NCBI RefSeq assembly: GCF_902806685.2
Contig: NC_048560.1
Span: 4,802,212 to 4,866,211, forward strand
Length of the DNA: 64,000 nucleotides
Reading direction: 5' to 3'
Source: Maniola hyperantus
Taxonomy: Eukaryota > Arthropoda > Insecta > Lepidoptera > Nymphalidae
The position numbers and the translations under genes were made by a program. Below are positions 1-11,200 of the stretch, one piece after another. The stretch's first letter is position 1. Every line of letters starts with the position of its first letter. The notes below the pieces were generated by a model. It did no database searches. It saw only the letters and a list, made by a program, of their open reading frames with translations, and was not told the origin of the DNA.

Positions 1-475
1 TAGCTAACAAGGACTCATTTTTAGGGTGCCGTAGTAAACAAGGAACCCTTATAGTTTCGCCATGTCCGTCCGTCCGTCCTCGGTTAATCTCAGAGACTAT
101 TAGTGCTAGAAATCTGTAATTTGGCATGGGATAAATATTAATCACGCCGATAAAGTGGTGAAATAAAATTGTGGTAAATATTTTTTTAGGGTAGCTAGCT
201 CCCCTACATGTAAAGTGGAGATGAATTTTTTCCTCGTCTACGCCATAGTGTGGGGTATCGTTGAATAGGTTTTTTAATAATACTGTGGGCGTGGGAACAT
301 CATTTTTCGATTTCTGGATCAGTTTGTAAAATATGATGTTTTAAAGTGCTAATTTTTATTAGAGGCAAGTGTTCAGCCCAATCGGTCCAGTAGTTTGAGC
401 TGTGCGTTGATAGATCAGTCAGTCAGTCAGTCAGTCAGTCAGTCAGTCAGTCACCTTTTCGTTTTATATATTTAG
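1..475 (+). repeat. Repeat-filled left flank with truncated SINE-like element and (CAGT)n
   Basis: No gene is visible here. Positions 1-360 resemble an interspersed repeat, with the 'agggtgccgtag' and 'cgtccgtccgtcc' style found elsewhere in the window. Positions 363-475 are the 3' part of the repeat family that recurs at 10149, 42403, 46430 and 49106: a 'tagtttgagctgtgcgttga' core, a CAGT microsatellite at about 415-452, and a 'tttatatattta' end. Confidence 0.6.
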
Positions 476-659
476 ATATATGTAATGTGACTAAGTTATT
501 TAATTTTTTAGTAAAAAGTTCTTTTTCTATAATACTAATTAACAGACAGAAATGTACGAATGACGACAGTTCAAAAATACAAATTAGAATTAATTTATTT
601 GATGAGAGGAGGATGAGAAAAGGAAAAAATAAAAAGTTTAAGCACAACCTACACTGAAT

Positions 660-2407
660 TTACCTATTACTTGTGTGGTAAGCAATGTAGCAGCCCTCAA
701 TGCACAAGTTTACTTGACAGGTGCCACACCTCCACACCGTCGTGCGACGCACTTTGGCTGCGGCGCACAACTTGCATCGCTGCGGTCGTGCATTTTTTTT
801 CGGTAAATGCATTTCTGACGGTGTGGCCGGTCGCGCTGGTGGTCGAGGCACGGTTTGTGGTCTGTGCACCTGCAATATTTCGTGTGCCAACTGCAATCTG
901 AAATCCCTATTTCCGACTTGATTGTGGTTGTGTGTAAAGATTACGAACGCATTGTGGATCGATACGTTCAAAAGTCTGCGGAAAAGTTTTTTGTACCAGA
1001 TCATGTTGCGCACCCTCTCCACGGGGTAGGCATGAAGCATTTGATCTTTGTGATCTATTCCGCCCATGGAGAGGTTGTAGTCTAAGACTACTTGTGGCTT
1101 GTACCTGTAGTACCCGTACTTTTCTTTTCCGCCGACCTTGATGTCATGGAACGTAGACTGCATGGCCACCACGCTCTTATCCAACCACACAACCACACTC
1201 AAATCTTTGGTTGTGCTGAAACAAACCTCTCCTACATTCATATTGTTTTTATTTTTCCCTTTTAAAGACTCAGGGACATATTCCCTGTTCAACCGAAGCG
1301 TGCCCATTGTATCAGTTTTATATTTAGCCTTCAAAACCCTTGATAAAAGGGGTGCATTATAAAAATTATCCATGACAAGAGTATGGCCTTTATTAAACAA
1401 GGGTCTCATCAGCCTAAAAACAATTTGAGACGTGGCACTCCCGGGCTCATCCTCAACCTCATGCCCTACACCCGCTTCTTGTGGCGCCTCTCGCGGCACG
1501 TGGACGTGCCCCTTGCCCGTATACACCTCCATCTTCCATAAATAACCTGTTCTCGATTCGCACAATTCGTAGCTCTTTATACCTACCTTCGCTCGTTTTG
1601 TGGCAATTAACTGTGCGAACGAGAGTCGCCCTTTCCATAAAAGGAGCGACTCGTCAATTGCAACATTTTGCTCAGGTAGGTATAAAGAACTGAATTTTTT
1701 ATTCAGGTGCTCGATTACAGGCATGATCTTATGAAGTTTGTCGGCATGTCCTGGCAAGGAGGTGTTGTCTACAAAGTGTAAACACCTTTTTAAAAGTAAA
1801 AAGCGGTTGTACGGCATGAGCTCCCCGAAATCCCCAACTCTGAGCTCTTCCAATTTGGGATACCAATATTCCCGCTCAACATTAATTATGACAAGAGATT
1901 GCAGCATAATTATACCCAAAACCCTCCAGATTTCGTCTTCTGTGGTGTCTTTCCACCGACTCAATCTGGAGTTGGGCTTGGAAATATTATTGTGCTGCAA
2001 TTGGAGCGCATATTTATTTGTTTCGCGGACAATGTGTGATACAATATCAGCATCCCAAATTTTTTTTAATATCTCCAAGGGAGTTAGCCCCGAGATATCA
2101 AACGTCGGGCCGGAGGACCCGATAAACTCCTCCTTCACTCCTTCGAAGTTGTCTAAATTTCCGCGCCAATCAAAGTAACGTAACTCTTCGGAGTCAGTCA
2201 GAGCCCGAAGAGCAACATCAGCTTCGGTATCTATTTCTCGCATCGCTTCAACAAGGCCGGGATCCTCAGAGCTATCGTACTCCATCGGAAATTCAAAGAC
2301 GTCCCGCTGGCGCACTGGAATGTCGACGAGGTCGTCTTCGTCGACATCACTGCCAACGTTGGCATCACTAATTTCCTCCAAATCCCGTTCGATATCAATG
2401 TCGTCTC
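660..2407 (-). other. Terminal exon: complete piggyBac DDE domain plus Cys-rich C-terminus
   Basis: This exon stays open for 582 codons to the stop. The acceptor is a pyrimidine-rich tract ending ttgcag at about 2413. An acidic lead (DVDEDDLVDIP) comes first, followed by the transposase fold with all three catalytic Asp motifs and a Cys-rich tail. There are no frameshifts or stops, so it looks either young or maintained by selection. If the upstream exons are not joined to it, it would be an uninterrupted transposon ORF. Confidence 0.92.
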
Positions 2408-5361
2408 CTGCAATTATATATTTTTTTATTTACATAATAGAGGCGGCACATAAAACAATCAAATTTTAAATTTTGTAACTAACCGATCTCGTACGACATG
2501 GCACTTCTTTCAGATCCAGGCGTTGTTGAAGTGGTAGACTCTGAAACATTTTAAAAATGTTAGTTCAATGTCCACAAACACTTCAAAAAAAACCTTAAGA
2601 ATGTAATACTAACTAGGTGTACATCCCAGAAACTCAATTTTGGCAAGCACAGGGATAATAGGCGACTCCAATGTCTGTGGTTCAATCCCCGTGGACGGCG
2701 TAAATAGTAACTTCCGCTTCCTGTCAATAACAAAAAAGTAAACATGTATTTTGTTTCTCTAAAAAGTGTGACTCATTCGACTGTGTCGATCATGAAATCT
2801 TGCTCTCTAAGTTAGAACATTACGGTGTTTCAAAGGATTCATCAAGCTTATTGAAATCATACTGCACACTGTATTGATTTTCATAACCGATAGATGTAAA
2901 AACCGATATAAAAATACCGGCATTTTGCACGATAATCCAAAAACTATGATGCATAAAAATAAATAAGAATCTGTTTTAGAATGTACAGCTGAAGACCTTT
3001 CATATGATACCCCACTTGATATAGTTATCTCACTTCGAAAGTTGAAAGTACTAATTATTAGTTCATGACCGCAATTGAATTTTTTTTGTGTGATCTAACC
3101 CTAAATTCACGGTTTTCAGATTTTTCCCCAAATGTCAGCTATAAGATCTACCTACCTGCCAAATTTCATGATTCTAGGTCAACGGGAAGTACCCTGTAGG
3201 TTTGTTGACTGACAGACAGACAGACAGACAGACAGGCAGACAGACAGACAACAAAGTGATCCTATGAGGGTTCCGTTTTCCCTTTTGAGGTACGGAACCC
3301 TAAAAACGATATAAGTAATGCTCTGTCCCAAATATCACAATGGTTTACAACAAATAACTTATTGTTTAATGCAAAAAAAACTTACTTCGCTTGAGACGGC
3401 GTTCCTAATGAGGAAGTACTTTCTGAAGGAGAGCAAGGGAGACGAGTACAACGTCGAAGTGTGCCCTCCATGATGTCATCTTTATTCGAGATGCCTTAAA
3501 ATAATAATAATCATAAGTCTTACGACTTTTGTGTTAAACGAAGTACAATAATTAACTTTCTTACCTAACCAATAAAAGCAAAGTCAGAAAAGCAGGTTAA
3601 ATTTAACTAATTTTATAAGTTATTAAAATGTTCCCTCATATAAGGCTCGCACGCGGATATAGATCACAACGCGTAGAGGCTAATCAAGAGATTTAATCTT
3701 TATGATAACCTAACTGCAATATTAACTTGATTAGGGCACAATTGCTATTGTAACCACTTAATCAAAATATCGACCTAAACACAAAAGTATTTAATAGTCG
3801 TCGAGTCTCGAGTCGAAACAAGACTCGCTTAAATACCTTCAAACACCCGTATTTATACAAATTGATTCACGATGGCTCCCCCGCCACAGATCGCGTGACA
3901 TCGGATGAGTCAAATATTGTCTAATTCATTAAACTAACTTCAATAAGCTAACACCAATGATCTGGCATGGATAAGATATGGGGAGTGTTACCCGTTGTAA
4001 GCTCCGAAACAGTTATGAAGGGGGAAGAAATTGTAACTTCCTCAGTCGTTTCTGAAATAAAGACAGTAGGTGCAGTGTAAAGTGTGCTCAAGCGCAAAAA
4101 CAGATTTATGTGCGTACCATCAGTCTTACCCGGTAAAGGCTCAGGGATAGTTGAGAGAGGCTGCTTCGCCACGCCCGCCACAGCTTCCGTGTCTGGGTGT
4201 AAAAGGTCAATGATAATTTACTAATACGAATGATGAATGATATGATAATCTATAGAAGAAAAAGTGTAGAACAGACCATGAACACGTTGGTCTTGGATTT
4301 CCCAAGGTTGCGGAATTCTCGGAGGTGGGACAATCGGCACGTCAGGTAAGAGTGGGCAGGGCACCCAACGCCTTGTGTCCTCTTTTCCCTTGCCCTTCCC
4401 CTTTCCTTTTCCTTTTCCCTTTCTGAAAGAAAAACATTATTCAAAAATAAAGCTAAGCTAAGTTAGGTTATATTTCAATGTCACTGGAAAATAATACGAA
4501 CCGTAAATTGATCAACTTTCTAGTTAGTAAAAGCTATTTTAAGGGTTTGAAATTTTTGAATTAGGGCTATTATTTTCAATCCCTTAAAAAAATCCGTTTA
4601 TCCGTATATGGTTACGTATTATTTTCCGGTGACATATACAAATACATATTCAAAAGTATTAGGGTCACAGCTGAAAATCAGCTTCCTGCATCTTATGTGT
4701 GTTAACGCATATGATACAGGACATTATGGTGAGCTGTACACCCATTATGGTGGTGTCACAGATGAAAATGTTACTTTGTTTTTATCTGTGACACCAACAA
4801 CAAATAAATACATTTTCTTTCTTTCTTCTTTACTTACTTTGACTCCGGAGCGTCAGGTAACTTGAAGTGCCCCACTTGTTTTTGGTCTTTCAGACGTTTC
4901 CGCTGCTCCAGAGACAACATGGCGAATTGTTTTTTGTCTTGTACCTTTGCCGCCCGCGCAAGTTTTAATTTATCCACCAAGCTGAAAAAATAAATCCAAT
5001 AAAAAGTGCCGTGTGATCAATATTTAAAGCATTTTTGTGATGTTGATTTTACCGTCTTGATGGCCCTGGCTCCGAGCTAGATGGTCCTGGTTCCAAACTT
5101 GACTGACCTGAAGCAATAGGCTCTGCAATCGCCGATTCCGAACTGAACATAAAGGTTGCTCTATAAGTACCGAGTGCTAGTTTTGCAATTAAGACGAATC
5201 CAATGACACCTCACACAAACAATTTTGTTAGTTTAGTTAATAAGTGAAGTCAAAAAAACAAAATATATTATTTGTACATACTTTATAGGAAAGGATATAT
5301 TTCGAGCAATGCGTGGTTTTTTGCCTCTCGCTTTTCCACCAACCACCTTCTTTGGAGGCAT
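660..5361 (-). CDS. piggyBac transposase-derived fusion protein, ten exons
   Basis: Exons on the minus strand: 5282-5361, 5053-5142, 4838-4981, 4277-4422, 4130-4192, 3992-4051, 3386-3494, 2614-2720, 2484-2540 and 660-2407. Every junction keeps frame and has a consensus AG acceptor and GT donor. The weakest donor is gtctgt after exon 4. The model gives about 867 aa starting MPPKKVVGGKARGKK. Residues 1-285 are low-complexity: a basic start, a Ser/Pro/Glu-rich stretch, a (KG)n tract from exon 4 and a TLRRCTRLPCSPSESTS-type segment. The last exon encodes the piggyBac DDE domain (DDE_Tnp_1_7). The three catalytic Asp positions are visible in AIDESLLLWKGR, VMDNFYNAP and MGGIDHKDQ, and a Cys-rich C-terminal zinc domain follows (CKLC, CGTC, C-x3-C). 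Ordinary piggyBac transposases are about 600 aa and largely intronless. The upstream introns, and no terminal repeats that I could find, suggest a domesticated host gene. Splicing of the N-terminal exons onto the transposase is inferred from phase only. Confidence 0.78.
2925..3304 (-). repeat. Interspersed repeat, family 'GTTCCGTACC' (R2), in an intron
   Basis: It reads in reverse orientation: a 'ttttgcacgataat' block, 'tcatatgataccccact', 'ccaaatttcatgattctagg', then a GACAGACA microsatellite and 'aggtacggaaccctaaaa' at the end. The same order occurs at 6725, 19068, 26824 and 63715. It lies in an intron of the piggyBac fusion gene. Confidence 0.8.
4470..4800. repeat. Short inverted repeats in intron 3 of the piggyBac fusion gene
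   Basis: The sequence aatgtcactggaaaataata near 4478 is repeated, inverted and slightly changed, near 4611-4630. A second hairpin has 12-bp arms (GGTGTCACAGAT and its complement) at about 4752-4796. These look like small MITE remnants. No coding signal is seen. Confidence 0.45.
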
Positions 5362-5384
5362 TTTCCACACTGTAAGCCTGTCAC

Positions 5385-7500
5385 GAAAACCGGCCGAGTG
5401 CGAGTCAGGCTCGCGCACAGACGCGCACCTACAATAGAAGCTGAAAAGCCCAGCATGCGTAGGAAAACATATTCGATGCAGGTCATAAATCATAACTCAT
5501 TCACAACAATAAAATCAATAATATTACGATAATAAGTTAACAATTTTTCTACCAAGTTTAAATTCCGCGCGTCTTGCGATGTGTCAGATTCGCAAAAGGT
5601 CATTGACTGCAATCCGAACTCGCCCGTACTGCGCGTGTTCCATCTCGCTCTAATTGTATGAGGCTTTACATGGAGCTTTTTTGCGCTACTCTAACCTATG
5701 AAAATGGTTCCTGCTCGCATTATATCTATAAATAGTAAGTATAGCATATTGTATGGGCCAAAAAGCCTGGCTTGCAGCGACTTACGCATGCGCGAATTTT
5801 AAAAGTGCACAGCTATTGGCTATCCACAATGGCTATCCATGAGTAGCTGTACTCAACTAATTACTTAGTTTGTTTGTTGTGGTGAATATTTACAGGTTAT
5901 AATAATTATAAAATATTATTTGCAAAATTACTACTAAATTAGTTGTTAATTAAAGTTGCAAACTTACTACGAAGTGAATTAATATTCAGTTGTTTGTTTA
6001 TTGTGGTGAATATTCAAAGGTTATATTATTTGCAAAATAATCCTTAATTTCGTACAAAATGAGTGTCGACTGTTGATTTATAATTGTTTTCCTTGTGACG
6101 ATTTAAATTGTGTGTGTTCAAAGATTGATGGCCGAAAACAAGGTAAAGGTTTAAATTTTGAGGACAAAAAACAGCTTAAGTATAAATAACTTCGTTTTGT
6201 AGAAATATCGTTTTGATTTAGTACCTATATAAATAATAAGTATTTTTAGGATACCGCACTTAAAAAGGAATAAGGAACCCTTATGGAATCACTTTGTTGT
6301 CTGTCTGTCTGTCCGTCGTGTCTGTCAAGAAAACCTATAGGGGTACTTCCCGTTGACCTAGAATCATGAAATTTGTTAGGTAGGTACGTCTTATAGCACA
6401 AGTAAAGGAATAAATACGAAAACCTTGAAGTTATGGGTACATCACAAAAAAAATGTGCAAAATGTCGAAAAAATACGACTGTATTACGGAACCCTCAGTG
6501 CACGAGTCTGACCTCTCAAGCAATCGGTTTTTTTCCAAGCCACCGTAAGTATGCCATTGCTGACATGTCTGTTCATTCCGTCTAGGAGTAGTATGCCTTC
6601 TGTGTGTTTTGTAGAACTCGCCAAGACTACATATTATGTAAAAGAAGGCAGAAGGATAGGATGGATGGGTCATGGGCTTACGGGTTATGGGAATGCAGTC
6701 AGTTAGTGGTCACGGCACGCGCCTGCTCGCGCAACGAGGGTTCCGTACTACTGTCGTATTTTTTCGACATTTTGCACGATAATTTAAAAACTATGATGCA
6801 TAAAAATAAATAAAATCTGTTTTAGAATGCACAGGTGAAGACTTTTCATATGATACCCCACTTGATATAGTTATCTGACTTCGAAAATTGAAAATACTAA
6901 TTATTAATTCATGACCACAATTTAATTTTTTTTGTGGAATGTAACCACAAATTCACGATTTTCAGAAATTTTTCTGAAAATCGCCTGCCAAATTTCATGA
7001 TTCTAGGTCAACAGGAAGTACCCTGTAGGTTTTTTAACAGACAGACAGACAGACAGGCAACAAAGTGATCCTATACGGGTTCCGTTTTTCATTTTGAGGT
7101 ACGGAACCCTAAAAATGTAAAGAATTGCACCATCATGATGATGCATGAGTAGATTTAGTATTATTATTACTATTATCTACCAACAAAGCATAAAGAAAAA
7201 CATGCAAAATGTATACATACGTATAAAATGTGTCAAGTACCGGTTGACCTAACTCGGCCCGGATTTCCAGATTACGCGGTGTGTGTGTGTGAGTCTGTTT
7301 AAAATTCGCAATCCTTGCTTGATTAACCATATTTTGCTAAATTTATTTCTGATTCCGGTTGATTAATAGTTAATGTAACTTATTCACTTTGAATAATATG
7401 ACAGTACAGTAAAAAATTGTTAAAAATGAAGACAAACATTCGATTTCACACTGCCAAAATGTTTTAGACGAACATTTCGGTCTCCGAAAACAGTTAAATG
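5385..7500. other. Repeat-rich stretch upstream of the piggyBac fusion start codon
   Basis: No convincing exon was found. A fragment of the R2 family, with its 'ccggccgagtgcgag' head, sits directly upstream of the acceptor that precedes the start codon at 5361. Further R2 copies lie at about 6245-6410 (plus) and 6725-7113 (minus, nearly full length). The direct repeats 'gtttgttgtggtgaatatt' near 5870 and 'gtttattgtggtgaatatt' near 5995 suggest a small local duplication. Confidence 0.55.
6725..7113 (-). repeat. R2 repeat copy, near full length
   Basis: It has the same block order as the 2925-3304 copy, from 'aacgagggttccgtactac' at one end to a GACAGACA tract and 'aggtacggaaccctaaaa' at the other. 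It lies in the probable first intron of the piggyBac fusion gene. Confidence 0.8.
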
Positions 7501-7550
7501 TTGTGTTCTATGGTGAAACATTTTTAAAAACATATTAACTGTTTACTTAC

Positions 7551-7700
7551 CTCGTTAAATATACGATAATACACCGAAACTGCTCACAACCCACTTTTTA
7601 TCACGTGAAATAAAACAAACACTGTTCACGACAAACCGTTATGAACGAACTGTCACTGCGACGTTTTTTTTCTTTTCTTTCCTTCCGAGTCTATGTTATT
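7551..7700 (-). promoter_or_regulatory. Candidate non-coding first exon and promoter of the piggyBac fusion gene
   Basis: On the minus strand this segment ends in a strong donor, ACGAG followed by gtaagt at 7545-7550. It is preceded by unique sequence rather than repeat. It could splice to an acceptor just upstream of the start codon at 5361 ('gacaggcttacag'). No ORF is present, so it would be a 5' UTR exon. This rests on splice consensus and position only. Confidence 0.35.
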
Positions 7701-7801
7701 TTGCCGTCTTACTGTTAGCAAATTTAACGAAGAAGCGAGATAAATGTATATAAAAACGCCTGAGGTATATTTTGATCAATCGCGGCCTCTCAAGAGCGCC
7801 A

Positions 7802-7821
7802 GCCCATGTCATGACATGGGC
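7802..7821. promoter_or_regulatory. 20-bp perfect palindrome
   Basis: GCCCATGTCATGACATGGGC is a perfect inverted repeat about 100 bp upstream of the candidate first exon at 7551-7700. It may be a binding site for a dimeric factor or the centre of an old MITE. No function is known. Confidence 0.4.
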
Positions 7822-8273
7822 ATTTCAGATACGTAACCCGTGTCAACTGCCAGTTGACATAGGCAAATTTGGTTTATGTCATCGACATTCTATCTACACG
7901 CACGAAACGTTTTCCGTCTTCATTCCTCATACGCATGGCTAAGGTTTCGAATACTATTCCGCGATCTGTCTTTCCTACCAATTACAATCCGGGTATCATT
8001 AAAACAAGAGTGAATAGGCATCTCCTAGGTAAACGCGACCCATATTAGGTCTCATCACTTTCCATCAGGTAGATAGTGGTCAAGCATGTGCTGATATTGA
8101 ATTTAAAAAAAATAGAGGAGGTTATCAATTCGATGCGTTTTTTTCAATTTTTCTCTTCCAGTTTAAGATGGACGCGGGCAGTTTTATAAAATCCATACCC
8201 CTTACATTTCGTCACAGCATCTAAAAAGTATCCTACTTACACTAAAAAGCTTAAAACAAAAAGTGTAACTCAC

Positions 8274-11200
8274 TTGATGACGTATTTGATGCGCTTGTCC
8301 AAAGCGTAACCGTCGAGCACTTGCTCCTCCGTCACCTCTTCCACGTCCTTCGCTGTAAAACAAGTTAACAATAAGTCCGTTGAAAAGCGATCACGCACTT
8401 GTGAGATTTTCGCCTTTATATAGTACTAGCTTCTGCTCGCGGCTTCGCCCGCGTGGCCTACAGGAAACAAATGGCATTTTTTTCAGAAACAAACATTATA
8501 ACATCAGGGCGCGAAAATGACGGACTTTCATACAAACTTTCATCCCCCATTTAACCCACTTAGGAGTGGAATTTCAAAAAAGCCTTTCTTAATGGATACC
8601 TACTCTTTACAAAGAATAGACCCACCAAATTTCATGTCTTTAGGACCAGCGGTTTAGGCTGTGCGTTGATATATATGTCAGTCAGTCAGTAAGTCAGGAC
8701 TTTGAATTTTATATATATAGATTTGTAATGGTTTTTTTTATTTTTTATTTATTCGATTTAGACTTTACAAGCGCTCACGAAAGTCAGATCGGCATAGTAC
8801 AATACAATAATAAAAGAAGTGTACAAAATATGGCATAGAATCTAGATAATACTAGTTAAAAATGGCTTAAAAATGACTAAGTTAGTGGGCTTAAATAGTG
8901 ATGACTAATAAAATTTAATGATGGCCACATTAGATTTGTGATGTAACCACAAATTCACGGTTTTCGAATTGTTTCTTTTACTTGTTGCTATAAGACCTAC
9001 CTACCTGCCAAATTTCATGATTCTAGATCAACTGGAAGTACCCTATAGGTTTTCTTGATAGACACGACAAACAGACAGACAACAAAGTGATCCTTTACGG
9101 GTTCCTTTTTTCTTTTGAGGTACGGAACCCTAAAAATCTAAGATAGATAACTCACATCGCTCCTCTTTCACGTTAGGGTTGGCCTCTTTGTCAGCTTCGA
9201 CGACCGGCGCGGGCGCAGGGGCGGGCGCGGCTTCGGCGACCGGCGCGGGCGCGGCTTCTTCCGTTTCCATCGGCTCCTGCTTCACTACCACTTCCACCGC
9301 CATCTCTGGTTTCTCGCCATTCTCCTAGTAACAAATCAAATATTTCGTTCAGTACCCCTTGAGGAGGTCTCAAATGATTGAGGAATGTGCAACGCTCAAA
9401 GAAGTCGTCAAGTGCATACGAGCATTGTAATGGGTTGATTACACCAAATGGTGTCCTAAACACCTATGTCCAAATGTCACTCGGCCGAGACAGTGCTGTG
9501 GCTGAGAAATTGCGGCGCAATTGCACTCGTTAAAGTGTTTATACCAACCGAGTACTCGGCCGAGGACACTGACTTGCCACTAAACTCGGTAGGTGTAATC
9601 TGCCCAGTATCACAGCACTGTCTCGGCCGAGTGACATTTTACTGTCTCGCTTCACTACTCGGTAGGTGTAATCAGCCCATAATCGTTATTTTCTTACTAA
9701 CTTGTATCTGAATAAAAAATAAAAACTCTTACTGTAGTTTCCTTATCTTCAACAGTTGTCTCTTTATCGTCTTGTTTAGGCGCATCTTCCGTCTCCTTCT
9801 CTCCTTTACCGTCGACTTCCATACTCTCCCCTTTATCTTTCTTCTCCTGGTCTTCTTTCTCCTTCTTCTCTTTCGCTTCCCTTTCCTTGCGCTCTTTCTC
9901 TACTCGTTCTCTTTCCTGATAAAACAATTTAAAAAAATTAAAAAACATGACCATATTGATTTTTTATCATAAAAAATTAAAGTCAGGGGCGTCAAATATT
10001 TAGAGTATTTGTATCTTTTTTCTTTTTAATATTTCCCAAAAAGGACGGAAATTGAATTTCAAAGTTTCTAAATTTCAGTGCACTCTACAGTTTTAAACAA
10101 TAGACTCGCGACTGGCACCTAGTCACGAGAATTTGAGTTTTAAATTAAACTAGCTTATGCTCGCAACTTCGACCGCGTGGACTACACAAATTTCAAACCC
10201 CTATTTCACCCCTTTAGGGGTTGAATTTTCCAAAATCCTTTCTTAGCGGATGCCTACGTTATAATAGCTATCTGCATGTCAAATTTCAGCTCGATCCGTC
10301 TAGTAGTTTGAACTGTGCGTTGATAGATCAGTCCCTTTTTGTTTAGACAAACTAAAAATGTACTGTCTGTCTGCACCACCTATTTGTTCCACAATGAGAC
10401 GACGTAAGACATGAATGTTCACATACCTCTCTTTTCTTCCTCTGTCTCTCTTCTCTTTCCTTTTTCTCTTTCTCACGTCTTTCCCTCGCTTTCTTGGCCG
10501 CCTCTTCCTTCTGCCTCCTGATCTCTTCATCCCTCTTCCTCTTCTCCTCTAAAACCTGCTCGATAGGTATCTCGATCCTTTTCCTTACTATTTTCGTTCG
10601 GGACAGCATGTTGTATCTGGGGACAAAGAAAAACCATGAAATCAGTACCCTTATTATAAAGAGGTTTTAAATTTGTGTAGTCCACGCGGACGAAGTCGAG
10701 ATCATACGCTAGTATATTCTAATAATCTTCTAGTAATCCAAAGTATAAAATCCAACTATAGGCAACTCACCTATCGTATCCCATGTTGACTCGGTAGCAC
10801 ATGTTCTTAGTAATCACGTGGGGAAACACTGTCTTGCCGTTGAGAGCTTGCTTGTCAAACTCGAAGGCTGTTCCAAGCTCCACGCCATTCAGGGTGTACG
10901 ATATCTTGCATGGGTTGGATTCAAGATCCTATGGGAAAAATTATTTGATAAGTAAAATTAATCTATATGTCGGAGATACTCGGCAGTAATCGGGACGCAA
11001 ACGTTGTCTAGTGACGTTGATCGAGTCTGCGCATTATGACACAATCTGGGTTACCAAGGAGACGTAAGAATAACAATATGGTTTGAAGATGGTAAGAGAA
11101 ACGACTTGTGTACTTGTGTAGAATCGTATCCGGCGTTCCTATTAAGCCAACATAACAACCCTGTAGATAAACGCCCAATAGAAGGAAATAAGACGATCCT

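Noticed and set aside
1738..2178. 146-codon plus-strand open frame
   Set aside because: It lies opposite the piggyBac transposase exon and shows no recognisable motif.
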